This document shows positions 25,441 through 34,499 of a stretch of DNA of 64,000 nucleotides, one piece after another (position 1 is the stretch's first letter; each line of letters opens with the position of its first letter). Position numbers and translations under genes: made by a program. Below the pieces are notes generated by a model, which saw nothing but the letters and a program-made list of their open reading frames with translations, made no database searches and was not told the origin of the DNA. Source of the stretch: Nocardia miyunensis NBRC 108239 (GTDB lineage: Bacteria; Actinomycetota; Actinomycetes; Mycobacteriales; Mycobacteriaceae); assembly GCF_001613065.1 (NCBI RefSeq), contig NZ_BDBQ01000009.1, forward strand, positions 62,001-126,000, read 5' to 3'.

Positions 25441-26640
25441 GTGCAACTCAGGTACAACTTCCGCCTCTACCCGACACCTGGTCAACAGGAGCAGTTGGCG
25501 AAGACGTTCGGTTGCGCCAGAGTTGTGTTCAATGATGCTTTGCGGGCTCGGAGGGAGGCGTTCGAGAGAGGCGAACGTGTCAGCGACGGCGAGTTGTCCA
25601 GACAGCTCACCGAAGCGAAGAAGACCCCCGAGCGAGCGTGGCTGGGTGACGTGTCCAGCGTCGCCCTGCAACAGGCTCTCGCAGACCTGAACACCGCCTA
25701 CCGGAACTTCTTTCAGTCGGTCACTGGCAGGCGCAGAGGTGCCGAAGTGAGGCCTCCGCGGTTCCGTTCCCGCAAGGACAGTCGACAAACGATCAGGTTC
25801 ACGAAGAACTCCCGGTTCGCGGTGACGTCCGGCGGAAAGCTGCGCTTGCCGAAGATCGGGGAATTGACGGTCCGTTGGTCGCGGGAGCTGCCTTCCGAAC
25901 CGTCGTCGGTGACAGTGATCAAGGATGCCGCTGGACGATACTTCGCGTCGTTCGTGCTGGAGACGACCGATGCGCCGTTACCCCCTTCGGATTCGGAGGT
26001 GGGTATCGACCTGGGCCTGTCCACGTTCGCTGTGTTGTCCGACGGCAGAACGATCGTTTCGCCCAGATTTCTGCGACAGGCGGAGCGTCGGTTGCGGAAG
26101 CTGCAGAAAGCGTTGTCTCGCAAGAAGAAAGGTTCCGCCAACCGACTGAAGGCCCGAATCAGGGTAGCCAAGGCTCATGCCAGAGTCGCCGACACGAGGC
26201 GCGACTGGATCAACAAGCACTCCACGAAAATCATTCGCGAGAACCAAGTGGTGTTCGTGGAGGACTTGTGTATAAGGGGTTTGGCACGTACCCGGTTGGC
26301 GAAATCGGTGCATGATGCGGGCTGGGGTATGTTCACCCGTAAACTGGAGGAGAAAGCCTCCAGGTACGGGCGAGCTTTTGGCAGAATTGACAGGTTCTTC
26401 CCGTCCACTCGACTGTGTTCCGCCTGCGGGACGCAGAGCGGCAGGAAGCCGCTGTATGTCCGAGAATGGACATGCACGTGCGGGGTCACTCATGACCGGG
26501 ATGCGAACGCCGCGAAGAACATTTTGGCCGCAGGGCTTGCGGACAAATCAAACGCCTGTGGAGGGGATGTCAGCCCGGGATTCGCCCGGCAGTCGCCTGT
26601 GAAGCAGGAACCCGCCGAGGGCACCACACGGTGCTGGTAG
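25441..26640 (+). CDS. tnpB: TnpB RNA-guided nuclease (OrfB, RuvC-like)
   Basis: 399 residues. The N-terminal HTH-like part (MQLRYNFRLYPTPGQQEQLA) is standard. The RuvC triad is intact: Asp190 (GIDLGL), Glu274 (FVEDL) and Asp354 (HDRDANAAKN). The zinc ribbon has Cys326, Cys329, Cys345 and Cys347. TnpB cleaves DNA beside a short TAM using a guide RNA from the element's right end, which helps retain the element. The protein looks active. GTG 25441 starts it. The GC content is a little lower than the surroundings, in keeping with transfer. Confidence 0.93.
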   Translation: MQLRYNFRLYPTPGQQEQLAKTFGCARVVFNDALRARREAFERGERVSDGELSRQLTEAKKTPERAWLGDVSSVALQQALADLNTAYRNFFQSVTGRRRGAEVRPPRFRSRKDSRQTIRFTKNSRFAVTSGGKLRLPKIGELTVRWSRELPSEPSSVTVIKDAAGRYFASFVLETTDAPLPPSDSEVGIDLGLSTFAVLSDGRTIVSPRFLRQAERRLRKLQKALSRKKKGSANRLKARIRVAKAHARVADTRRDWINKHSTKIIRENQVVFVEDLCIRGLARTRLAKSVHDAGWGMFTRKLEEKASRYGRAFGRIDRFFPSTRLCSACGTQSGRKPLYVREWTCTCGVTHDRDANAAKNILAAGLADKSNACGGDVSPGFARQSPVKQEPAEGTTRCW

Positions 26641-26672
26641 GGCTCCCGCTGTCAGGGCTGGGAGGAAGTCAA
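25441..26672 (+). mobile_element. Solitary IS200/IS605-group TnpB element
   Basis: A tnpB gene with no tnpA nearby. The right end is probably at GGAGGAAGTCAA (26661-26672), a typical terminal text for this group; CTCCC (26643-26647) can pair with GGGAG (26660-26664), and GCACC/GGTGC (26621-26634) forms another stem, as expected for the guide-RNA scaffold. The left end is not determined and should lie between about 25310 and 25440. Confidence 0.65.
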
Positions 26673-26692
26673 AGTTCAGGGCAATCGACGAT
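26673..26692 (+). ncRNA. Predicted guide segment of TnpB omega-RNA
   Basis: If the element ends at 26672, the 3' end of its omega-RNA would run into these 20 flanking bases, which would be the guide. The scaffold would be the last 150 nt or so of tnpB and the 32-bp tail. Inferred from the family, not observed. Confidence 0.35.
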
Positions 26693-26707
26693 CGACGAGA
26701 GCAGCGG

Positions 26708-28063
26708 ATGCGCGAATCACAGCTGATGGCCAATGACGCGGCCTTCTTCTACCTGGCGCGGTCGGGGCGGATGACCGACTGGCCGATGTGGTGGGTGTTC
26801 GACAGTGGCGAGGCCGCCGCACCGACCGGTGAGCAGGTCACGGCGTACTTCGAGGCGCGGGCGGCGGCGCTGGAGCCGTTGCGGCGGCGCATCCACGAGG
26901 CGCCGGGCGGGCTCACGCACCCGTTCTGGGGCGTCGATGACAGTTCCATCGAGAGTCATGTCGTCACCCACCCCGAGGGGCTGGAGTGGGCCGCGTGCCA
27001 GGACCGCATGGCGAAGGTCCTGACCGAGCCGCTGGACGCGCGGGTGTGCGCGTGGCGGTTGCACGTGTTCCCGGCGGTTCGCGGCATCGAGACGCTGACC
27101 GGCGCGGGCACCGTGGTGATGATGCACACCAGTCACGCGCTGATGGCCGGCCCGGCGATGACCTCGCTGGGCGAGGCGTTGTTCGCGGCGGACCCCGCGC
27201 CGGTGCGGATCGACGGGCAGCCGGCCGCGGCCCGGCGTCCGCGGCTGTGGTCCGCAGCGCTGGCCGATGCCGTGCGGATACCGTGGCGCACAGTGCGATT
27301 CATGGCCGGGGCCCGTGCGCTGAACCGGTGGTCCGTGCCCGAGGGCGAGGCCGATTGGTCGGTCATCTCCGCGCGGACCAGGACGGTGCTGAATCAGCGC
27401 ATCGGCGCGGACCGCGCCATGCGCACGGTCCCGCTGGATCTCGCGTCGGTGCGCTCACCCGGGGCCACCGTCACCGCCGTCGGGCTGACCGCGATATCCC
27501 TTGCGCTGCAACGTTATTTCGACAAGCGCGAACTGCCCTGCCCGGATGACCTGTCGGCCTTCGTCACGATCGCGATACCGGACGTGCGGGTGCTGGGAGT
27601 CAACCGGATCGGCGCCGACGTGGTGGATCTGCATCCTGGCGAACCGGACACCGCCGCGCGGGCCCGCGCCGTGGACGCCACCCTGCGCGCTCGCCGCGGA
27701 TCGGCCTCGAGCCCCCGCGAACTGGCCCGCCTGCACCTGATCGACGGGCTGCCCAGCCGCATCTACCGGACGAAATTCGGCACCCTCCCGCCCGCGGACC
27801 CGCCACCGCTCGCACCCGCGCACACGATTCTGACGAGTATCCGCTGCGAGTCCGATACCGCATTGTCGTTGCTGGACAGCCGATTCCGATTCGCGGGCAT
27901 GCTGCCGCCGGTGTATCCGGACATCGCGCTGGCGCATTCCTTCGTCGGCGCGGGTGAGGTCTTCGCGGTCTCGGTGGCCTGCGATCCGGCCGTCGTCACC
28001 GATCTGGACGTCTACTGCGAGATGCTGCGCAACGCCTTCCACGAGCTGGCCACCCTCGCCTGA
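26708..28063 (+). CDS. Wax ester synthase/DGAT-like protein with altered active site
   Basis: 451 residues, the family's usual length. The N-terminus NDAAFFYLARSGRMTDWPMW, the central MMHTSHALMAG and the C-terminal acyltransferase-like blocks match WS/DGAT proteins that make storage lipids in actinobacteria. The catalytic HHxxxDG is SHALMAG here (142-148): the second His (143) is kept but the first is Ser and the Asp is Ala147. It may be inactive, use other chemistry, or bind lipids. Start ATG 26708 follows GAG; ATG 26726 is possible. It lies just after the TnpB element. Confidence 0.7.
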   Translation: MRESQLMANDAAFFYLARSGRMTDWPMWWVFDSGEAAAPTGEQVTAYFEARAAALEPLRRRIHEAPGGLTHPFWGVDDSSIESHVVTHPEGLEWAACQDRMAKVLTEPLDARVCAWRLHVFPAVRGIETLTGAGTVVMMHTSHALMAGPAMTSLGEALFAADPAPVRIDGQPAAARRPRLWSAALADAVRIPWRTVRFMAGARALNRWSVPEGEADWSVISARTRTVLNQRIGADRAMRTVPLDLASVRSPGATVTAVGLTAISLALQRYFDKRELPCPDDLSAFVTIAIPDVRVLGVNRIGADVVDLHPGEPDTAARARAVDATLRARRGSASSPRELARLHLIDGLPSRIYRTKFGTLPPADPPPLAPAHTILTSIRCESDTALSLLDSRFRFAGMLPPVYPDIALAHSFVGAGEVFAVSVACDPAVVTDLDVYCEMLRNAFHELATLA

Positions 28064-28106
28064 GATCCGGCCGCTGCCACCGCGAACGCGCTGTGCGCCA
28101 AGGTTT

Positions 28107-28466
28107 TCAGCCGTCGATGCGGTGGCCCGCCTGTTCCAGCGCGTCCTTGGCCTCGACGAGCCGGTGTTCGGGCACCAGCACCAGATCGGCGTGATAGGTG
28201 GAGGTCACGAAGACCGGGATGCCCGCCTCGGTCAGCGGTCCGACGACCGCCGCGGGCATGCTGGTGTCCCGGCCGTGCCTGGCGGGGTCGCCGTACAGGC
28301 CGATCCAGATCTCACCCTCGGCCCACGGCGGGGCGTCGCGGACCACGGTCAGCCCCTCGGGCGCCCGTACCAACGCGATCCACTCGTCGTCCTCGGGAAA
28401 CGTTGCCTCGGCGACGTATTCGACCGCGAACCGGGAGGGGACGACGTGCAGCCGCTGGACGCTCAT
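28107..28466 (-). CDS. ACT-domain protein (ACT_7/CASTOR-like)
   Basis: 119 residues. EGLTVVRDAPPWAEGEIWIG, VVGPLTEAGIPVFVTSTYHADLV and LVPEHRLVEAKDALEQAGH form the compact ACT pair found in many actinobacterial small proteins. These fold into ligand-binding, usually amino-acid sensing, domains in the cytosol. Isolated gene; no partner evident. Convergent with the WS/DGAT-like gene. Confidence 0.75.
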   Translation of the reverse strand: MSVQRLHVVPSRFAVEYVAEATFPEDDEWIALVRAPEGLTVVRDAPPWAEGEIWIGLYGDPARHGRDTSMPAAVVGPLTEAGIPVFVTSTYHADLVLVPEHRLVEAKDALEQAGHRIDG

Positions 28467-28584
28467 CCGGCCATCCTAGGACGCGCGCGATTCCGGCCCG
28501 CGACCCCTGTGCATCGATATGCCGATGGTGTGGACGACACTGGAGTGCGCACGGTCCCGATATCCGTCCCGAGGAGGTGCGGTC

Positions 28585-28941
28585 ATGGTCGACGACGTCG
28601 AGAAGCGCTGGCACGATCCGGAGATGTACCGGCGGGCGGTCGGATACTGCGTGGGCGTGCTGATCGTCACGGCGCTGATATTCCTGGCGATCGACCAGTG
28701 GGCGAGCCGCCGCGAGACCTGCGGGCAGTCGCCGCGGACCTTCTGCGACGGCGCGTCGCAGGCGGCGATCCTCGGCGGTCCGGGTCTGGCGCTGGTCATC
28801 GGCACGATCGGCGCGTTCGTCACCACCTACCGCGTCTGGCGGCAGCATCGCGCCTGGCCCATCTGGCAGGGCGCGGGATGGTTCCTGATGATCGTGAGCC
28901 TCGCCTATCTGTCGATCGGCACGGGCAGTGTCATGAGTTGA
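28585..28941 (+). CDS. Small membrane protein, three helices, unknown
   Basis: 118 residues from ATG 28585, preceded by AGGAGG with 7-nt spacing, which fixes the start. Membrane segments lie at about 22-40, 64-84 and 96-115; a Cys-containing loop (RRETCGQSPRTFCDGAS) lies between the first two. Family not recognised. A strong two-way terminator follows. Confidence 0.65.
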   Translation: MVDDVEKRWHDPEMYRRAVGYCVGVLIVTALIFLAIDQWASRRETCGQSPRTFCDGASQAAILGGPGLALVIGTIGAFVTTYRVWRQHRAWPIWQGAGWFLMIVSLAYLSIGTGSVMS

Positions 28942-28970
28942 ACACGGGACACGAGCGGACACATGCGAAA

Positions 28971-29003
28971 GGGCCGCCGATTCATCCCGCGAATCGGCGG
29001 CCC
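28971..29003. terminator. Bidirectional terminator
   Basis: GGGCCGCCGATTC (28971-28983) pairs with GAATCGGCGGCCC (28991-29003), 13 bp, 7-nt loop, between convergent genes. GAAA precedes the stem on the plus strand, giving a TTTC tail for the minus transcript. Confidence 0.8.
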
Positions 29004-29016
29004 TCGTCCGAAAGCC

Positions 29017-30435
29017 TCAGGGGTTGGCGGGTTCCCGGCGACGCGCCAGACTGTTCACCACCGGATATCCGGCGCAGACCAGAACGGTCCACACCACGCC
29101 GACGATGATCGCCGTGCGACCGCTGTCGGTGAAGAACAGCAGGACCACGACCAGGCCCAGGAAGGCCAGGGCCAGTACGGTGCTCACCGGTGCTCCGGGC
29201 AGGCGGTAGTCCGAGGGCGGGAGTTCCCCGCGCCCGACGCGGACGCGATACACCATGTGGCACACCAGGATCACACCCCACACGACGATGATGCCGATGG
29301 TGCTGACCGAGGTGATGTAGGCGAACGCCTTGTCCGGCGAGATCACGTTGACGATCACGCCGATCACCATCGCCGCCGCCGAGGCGATGATGCCCGCGTA
29401 CGGCACCTGCCGACTGCTCAGCGCGCCCAGCCCGCGCGGCGCCTCACCGTGTTGCGCGAGGCTGCGCAGCATGCGGCCGGTGGAGTAGATGCCCGAGTTG
29501 CACGAGGACAGCGCCGCGGTCAGCAGCACGAAGTTGATCAGGTCGGCAGCGCCCGGGATGCCGACCTTCTCGAAGACCTCCACGAACGGGCTTGCGCCGG
29601 AATGGAAGTTGGTCCAGCTGAGCACCGACATGATGATCACCAGCGCACCGACATAGAACAGTCCGATCCGCAGTGGGAGGGTGTTGATCGCCTTGCGGAG
29701 CGTCTTGCGAGGTTCGCGGGCCTCTCCCGCGGTCACACCAACCAATTCCACACCGACATAGGCGAACACCACGATCTGCAACGCCAGCAGGGCCTGCCAG
29801 GGGCCGTTCGGGAAGACGCCGCCCTGGGACCACAGATTCGTCACGGACGGATTCGGCGCGTGCCCGAATCCGATGACCAGCACGCCGATTCCGATCACGA
29901 TCATCGCCAGGATCGCGAAGATCTTGATCGCGGAGAACCAGAACTCGCCCTCACCGAACACCTTCACCGAGATCAGATTCGCCCCGAACAACACGGCAAG
30001 CACCACCAGCGCGGTCGCCCACTGCGGAACCGCGAACCAACGCTGCACATAGTTTCCGGCGACGGTGATCTCGGCCATGCAGGTGCTCACCCACACGGCC
30101 CAGTACGTCCAGCCGGTCACGAATCCCGCGAAGCGCCCGAGGAATTCGTGCGCGTACTCGGCGAAACTCCCCGATACGGGTCGGTAGGTCAGTAGCTCCC
30201 CCAGCGCTCGCATGATCACGAAGATCGCGACGCCCGCCACCAGGTAGCACAGGATCAGCGCCGGTCCAGCCTGCTCGATGGCGCCACCCGCACCCCAGAA
30301 CAGGCCGGTGCCGATGGCACCGCCGATCGCGATCATCTGCACCGTGCGCGGGTTCAATCCGCGCTTGTAGCCTTCTTCCTCGTCCACGGGTTCCACGGTC
30401 GCCGTGCCCGGCGCCGCACTCCGGTCCATCGTCAT
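29017..30435 (-). CDS. APC-family amino-acid permease
   Basis: 472 residues with about 12 membrane segments. The N-terminal KRGLNPRTVQMIAIGGAIGT is the signature of the AAT group (GabP, AnsP, ProY-like). GSFAEYAHEFLGRFAGFVTG and FAYVGVELVGVTAGEAREPR are further family blocks. It should import an amino acid or polyamine with protons; the substrate is not predictable. The start is ATG 30433-30435 (MTMDRSAAPG). It is divergent from the MFS gene at 30603. Confidence 0.88.
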   Translation of the reverse strand: MTMDRSAAPGTATVEPVDEEEGYKRGLNPRTVQMIAIGGAIGTGLFWGAGGAIEQAGPALILCYLVAGVAIFVIMRALGELLTYRPVSGSFAEYAHEFLGRFAGFVTGWTYWAVWVSTCMAEITVAGNYVQRWFAVPQWATALVVLAVLFGANLISVKVFGEGEFWFSAIKIFAILAMIVIGIGVLVIGFGHAPNPSVTNLWSQGGVFPNGPWQALLALQIVVFAYVGVELVGVTAGEAREPRKTLRKAINTLPLRIGLFYVGALVIIMSVLSWTNFHSGASPFVEVFEKVGIPGAADLINFVLLTAALSSCNSGIYSTGRMLRSLAQHGEAPRGLGALSSRQVPYAGIIASAAAMVIGVIVNVISPDKAFAYITSVSTIGIIVVWGVILVCHMVYRVRVGRGELPPSDYRLPGAPVSTVLALAFLGLVVVLLFFTDSGRTAIIVGVVWTVLVCAGYPVVNSLARRREPANP

Positions 30436-30487
30436 GCGACGAACGTACCGGGCGAGCGTTCGCCCCGCAGTACGCCGGATCGAACCT

Positions 30488-30585
30488 TTCACTCCATTAC
30501 GGGGCAGCAATCGACCGGTTCACTCCATGACGAGACAACAGTGGTGCATTCCATAACAACTACCGATTGCATCCGGAACAATTGT
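30488..30585 (+). promoter_or_regulatory. Direct repeats before MFS/MarR operon
   Basis: TTCACTCCAT occurs at 30488-30497 and 30519-30528 (31-bp period), with a related GCATTCCATAACAAC at 30546-30560, and the palindrome ACAATTGT at 30578-30585. Candidate operator set for the MarR protein at 31969 or the promoter of the permease. Confidence 0.45.
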
Positions 30586-30602
30586 AGTTTCACAATACTT
30601 GT

Positions 30603-31979
30603 GTGCCTACAACTGTTGAGGGGTTGAGTTCGCGCGGCAAGACAATCGTGCTGGTGACGTGCTGCCTGAGCCTGCTGATCTCGTCGATGGACTCCACCAT
30701 CGTCAACGTCGCGATCCCGTCGATCCGCGGCGAGATGCACGCGCCGCTGTCGCGGCTGCAGTGGATCGTCGACATCTACACCTTGACCCTGGCCAGTCTG
30801 CTGATGCTCTCGGGTGCGACCGCCGACCGGTGGGGCCGCAAGCGGATGTTCCGCATCGGGCTGACCATCTTCGCGGTGGGCTCACTGCTGTGCAGCCTCG
30901 CGCCCACCGTCAACATGCTGATCGGCGCGCGATTCGTGCAGGCCATCGGCGGATCCATGCTCAACCCGGTGGCGATGTCCATCATCACCAACGTCTTCAC
31001 CGACCGGGTCGAGCGTGCCCGCGCCGTCGGCGTCTGGGGTGCGGTGGTCGGCATATCCACCGCGCTGGGGCCGATGGTGGGCGGGTTGCTGATCGATTCG
31101 CTGGGCTGGCAGTCGGTGTTCTGGATCAACCTGCCGATCGTCGCGATCGCACTGGTGCTCACGACGCTGTTCGTCCCCGAATCCAAGGCGTCCAAGGCCC
31201 GCGGCATCGACCCGCTCGGACAGGCACTGGCCATCGTGGTCATGTTCACGCTGGTCTTCGGGCTGATCGAACACAAGCCGATCATGCTCGTCGTCACCGC
31301 GATCGCCCTGGCCGGGTTCTGCTACGTGGAATGGCGGCATCGCACGCCGTTCATCGATCTGCGCTTCTTCCGCAGCTTCCCGTTCGCATCGGCGACCCTG
31401 ACCGCGGTCTGCGCCTTCGCCTGCCTGGGCGCGTTCCTGTTCAGCGCCTCGCTGTATCTACAAGGGACACGGCATTATTCGGCCGTGCACACCGGTCTGC
31501 TGTATCTGCCCATGGCCTTGGGCATGCTGATCTGCTCGCCGCTGTCGGGACGGATGGTCGGCCGCTTCGGTACCCGGCCGCCGCTGGTGATCGCGGGCAT
31601 CCTGCTGGCGACCTCCACGATCGCGCTGACCACGCTGCGGCCCGATACGCCGGTGTGGGCGCTGATCCTGATGTTCGCCGTGTTCGGCCTGGGCTTCGGC
31701 ACCGTCAACACGCCGATCACCACCGCCGCGGTCAGCGGTATGCCGCTGGACCAGGCGGGCGCGGCCTCGGCGGTGGCCTCCACGAGCCGCCAGATCGGCA
31801 CGAGTCTGGGCGTGGCCTTGTGCGGTCTGCTGACCGGTGCGAGTCTGTGGTGGGTCCTGGCCGTCCTCGCGGTCGGAGTCATCGTGCTCGGCGTGTCCGC
31901 CAGCACCGGCTGGGCCCGGCGCACCCAGGAGGCCGTCGCTCCTCTGCTCGAACAGAAGGTTCCCACTCATGCCGGATGA
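30603..31979 (+). CDS. MFS drug/H+ antiporter, DHA2-like
   Basis: 458 residues, GTG start at 30603. Motif A (GATADRWGRKRMF), the TM1 motif SSMDSTIVNVAIPSI and motif C-like GPMVGGLL identify the EmrB/QacA-type DHA2 family, which exports hydrophobic compounds. The MarR gene overlaps its stop codon, so the two are translationally coupled; MarR-controlled efflux is the likely arrangement. Confidence 0.87.
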   Translation: MPTTVEGLSSRGKTIVLVTCCLSLLISSMDSTIVNVAIPSIRGEMHAPLSRLQWIVDIYTLTLASLLMLSGATADRWGRKRMFRIGLTIFAVGSLLCSLAPTVNMLIGARFVQAIGGSMLNPVAMSIITNVFTDRVERARAVGVWGAVVGISTALGPMVGGLLIDSLGWQSVFWINLPIVAIALVLTTLFVPESKASKARGIDPLGQALAIVVMFTLVFGLIEHKPIMLVVTAIALAGFCYVEWRHRTPFIDLRFFRSFPFASATLTAVCAFACLGAFLFSASLYLQGTRHYSAVHTGLLYLPMALGMLICSPLSGRMVGRFGTRPPLVIAGILLATSTIALTTLRPDTPVWALILMFAVFGLGFGTVNTPITTAAVSGMPLDQAGAASAVASTSRQIGTSLGVALCGLLTGASLWWVLAVLAVGVIVLGVSASTGWARRTQEAVAPLLEQKVPTHAG

Positions 31980-32385
31980 CGTCCCGACTCCCGACGAGGT
32001 ATGGCGGATGCTGTTACACGCCGTCGGGACCCGCGACAAGTGGAAGCGGGCCATCACCGAACGCACGGGACTGCCGTTCAGCCGGATCAAGATCCTGCGC
32101 CAGCTGCGCTGCGGGCCGATGACGGTCAAGGAACTCGCCGCCGCGGCCGCGATGGACGCGCCCGCCACCACGGTCACCGTCAACGATCTCGAAGCCCGCG
32201 GCCTGGTGCTGCGCTCGGTGGATCCGACCAACCGGCGCACGAAGGTCGTATCCATCACCGACCTCGGCGGCCAGGTCGTGGCCGACGCCCTCGCGACGCA
32301 CGATCCCGCACCGGAATCGATTGCCGCACTGTCGGCTTCGGACCTGCGCACGCTGCGCGACCTGCTGCGCAAACTGGACGGCTGA
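31969..32385 (+). CDS. MarR-family regulator
   Basis: 138 residues. The winged helix shows in MTVKELAAAAAMDAPATTVT with VNDLEARGLVLRSVDPTNRR as wing. ATG 31969 lies 11 bp before the MFS stop codon and has AGAAGG upstream, so coupling is likely. It probably represses the upstream exporter and itself through the repeats at 30488-30585. Ligand unknown. Confidence 0.87.
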   Translation: MPDDVPTPDEVWRMLLHAVGTRDKWKRAITERTGLPFSRIKILRQLRCGPMTVKELAAAAAMDAPATTVTVNDLEARGLVLRSVDPTNRRTKVVSITDLGGQVVADALATHDPAPESIAALSASDLRTLRDLLRKLDG

Positions 32386-32465
32386 CCCCGTCCGGACCGG
32401 TCCACAGCAAACCTCGAGCTCCAGCGTTCGCACGCGGCCGGACCGGCGGAATAAGGTTGTGCCCC

Positions 32466-33371
32466 ATGACCCCCTTGCAGCAGTACATGGCCGAGGAGAT
32501 CGCGACCGATCACGCGGACGGCATCCTCGATCGCCGCGAGGCCCTGCGCCGCCTGGGCATGATGGGGCTCGGCGTCGCCGCGGCCTCGGCGCTCCTGGCC
32601 GCCTGCTCGTCGAATCAGAGTGACGGCCAAGCACATTCGAGCTCGTCCGCGGCTACCGCTTCGGGGCCGCCCGGGGCGGCGGGCGCACTGCCCACCAGCG
32701 CGGTCACCTTCGCGGGCCCGCAGGGGCGAACCCTGCACGCGGCGTGGTCGGAGGCGAAGAAGAGCCCGCGCGGGGGTGTGCTGGTGATCCACGAGAACAC
32801 CGGGCTCACCGACTTCATCCGCTCGGTCACCGGACGTTTCGCGAGCCTCGGCTACAGTGCGCTGGCGGTCGACCTGCTGTCCGAAGAGGGAGGCACCGCA
32901 ACGTTTTCCGAGCCCGCGGCGGCCACCGCGGCGCTGAGCAAGATCCCGCAGGAACGATTCGTCGCGGATCTGCAAGCCGGTCTCGAGGAACTCGCGCGCC
33001 GGGTGCCGGACGGGAAGCTGGGCGTGACCGGATTCTGCTTCGGCGGCGGGCTGACCTGGATGCTGCTCACCGCCGGGACGCCGAACATCGCCGCGGCCAC
33101 GCCGTTCTACGGCCCCTTCCCCGCCGGAGGCGATCTGTCCCGGTCCAAGGCAGCGGTGCTGGCGATCTACGGATCGCTCGACGCCCGGGTCGGGGCCACC
33201 CGCCCGGCCGCCGAGGCCGCACTGGAGAACGCGGGTCTGCCGCACGAGACCTTCATCGCGCAGGGCGCGGACCACGCCTTCTTCAACGACACCGGCCCGC
33301 GATACAACGCCGCCGGGGCCACCGAGGCGTGGCGGCGCGTCACCGACTGGTACGGGCGTTACCTGGGCTGA
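32466..33371 (+). CDS. Dienelactone-hydrolase-like lipoprotein
   Basis: 301 residues. Twin arginines (DRREALRRLG at 22-31) precede a hydrophobic core ending in LLAACSS, so a Tat-exported lipoprotein with Cys47 is likely. The catalytic triad of dienelactone hydrolases is present: Cys191 (GFCFGGG), Asp239 (GSLDARV) and His270 (GADHAFF). This resembles the YghX-like secreted subgroup. The substrate is unknown. ATG 32466 starts a sensible signal region. Its stop overlaps the gluconokinase gene tail by 13 bp. Confidence 0.85.
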   Translation: MTPLQQYMAEEIATDHADGILDRREALRRLGMMGLGVAAASALLAACSSNQSDGQAHSSSSAATASGPPGAAGALPTSAVTFAGPQGRTLHAAWSEAKKSPRGGVLVIHENTGLTDFIRSVTGRFASLGYSALAVDLLSEEGGTATFSEPAAATAALSKIPQERFVADLQAGLEELARRVPDGKLGVTGFCFGGGLTWMLLTAGTPNIAAATPFYGPFPAGGDLSRSKAAVLAIYGSLDARVGATRPAAEAALENAGLPHETFIAQGADHAFFNDTGPRYNAAGATEAWRRVTDWYGRYLG

Positions 33372-33886
33372 GTTCCGGCGCTGCCACCGCGCAGGACCGC
33401 GAGGACATCGTGCACGACGGTGTCCAGGTCGCGGGTGGCGTCGACGGTGTGGCCGTACTCCCGCGCGGCCAACGGCTGCAACGTGGCCAGCTGTGAGTCG
33501 AGCAGCTCGACGTGCATGAAATGTCCTGTGCGCGTTGCAATCCGGTGGATCAGCTCCGCGCGCGGGACGTCCAGGGCGACGAAGTACAGTCCGGGAGCCG
33601 CGGCCCGGAGGCGGTCGCGGTACTCGTATTTGAGCGCCGAGCAGCTGACCACCGCGCCGCGGTCGCCGTGATCGGCCAGCCAGCGGCCCACCGCGTCCAG
33701 CCACGGCAGGCGGTCCGCGTCGTCCAGCGGGATGCCGGAGGTCATCTTGGCGATATTGGCCGCGGGATGCAGATCGTCACCGTCGGTGTAGGCCACGCCG
33801 AGTGCGTTCGCCAGCAGCCGCCCCACCGTCGTTTTGCCGGAGCCGGACACGCCCATGACGGCGATCAGGGGCCGCGATGTGGTCAT
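33359..33886 (-). CDS. gntK: Gluconokinase
   Basis: 175 residues, normal for GntK. P-loop GVSGSGKT at 12-19, DGDDLHPAANIAKMTSGIPL with the gluconate-binding and lid residues, then CSALKYEYRDRLR. It phosphorylates D-gluconate to 6-phosphogluconate. The start ATG 33884-33886 (MTTSRPLIAVMG) places the first strand directly before the P-loop; an ATG six codons earlier is possible. No gluconate transporter is in the window. Confidence 0.9.
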   Translation of the reverse strand: MTTSRPLIAVMGVSGSGKTTVGRLLANALGVAYTDGDDLHPAANIAKMTSGIPLDDADRLPWLDAVGRWLADHGDRGAVVSCSALKYEYRDRLRAAAPGLYFVALDVPRAELIHRIATRTGHFMHVELLDSQLATLQPLAAREYGHTVDATRDLDTVVHDVLAVLRGGSAGTQPR

Positions 33887-33992
33887 GCGGGCGACGATAG
33901 CCATGCGGTACGCGCTCGTGTGCACCGGCACCGGGCACCCGATACCGACCCGGCGTTCGTACCGAACCGGACATCTCGATTAGGCTCGATTC

Positions 33993-34478
33993 GTGGCGCA
34001 GGAGAAGACTCCGGAGTGGGCGGCCGACAAGGGTTCCGGCTTCGAATTGGGCACCGACGGACCGCGCGTGATCATGGCCGGTGTGGACGGAACCGAGGTC
34101 TCCTGGCGCGCCGCTGCCTACGCCGGGGGCCTGGCCAGACGACAGAACGCACTGCTGGCGCTGGTGTACATCCAGCCGTACATGGCGATATCCGGGGTGT
34201 ACGGCGCGGATGTGCAGGGCGCGACCGCCGAGGTGGCCGACGACCTCGCGCGCGAGATCTCCGAACATGCCGAACGAGTCAAGGACGTGTACACCACACG
34301 CTGGAAGTTCTTCACCCGCCGCGGCGATCCGTACACCGGACTGGCCCAAGCTGCCGACGAACTCAAGGCCGACGCGGTGATCGTCGGGGCATCGGAGAAG
34401 GCCGGGCACCGGTTCATCGGGTCGGTGGCGGTGCGGCTGGTCAAGGCCGGGCGCTGGCCGGTGACCGTCGTTCCGTGA
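33993..34478 (+). CDS. Universal stress protein (UspA family)
   Basis: 161 residues from GTG 33993. Single Usp domain: RVIMAGVDGTEVSWRAAAYA at the start and VIVGASEKAGHRFIGSVAVR at the end, which is the ATP-binding glycine loop form. Cytosolic, function in stress adaptation. Ends 22 bp before the stop codon of the convergent Ddn-like gene. Confidence 0.86.
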   Translation: MAQEKTPEWAADKGSGFELGTDGPRVIMAGVDGTEVSWRAAAYAGGLARRQNALLALVYIQPYMAISGVYGADVQGATAEVADDLAREISEHAERVKDVYTTRWKFFTRRGDPYTGLAQAADELKADAVIVGASEKAGHRFIGSVAVRLVKAGRWPVTVVP

Positions 34479-34499
34479 TCCCCACCGGTCTCGCCGCGA

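Noticed and set aside
31458..33704. Minus-strand open frame of 748 codons
   Set aside because: Antisense to the MFS, MarR and dienelactone hydrolase genes, each of which has clear motifs.
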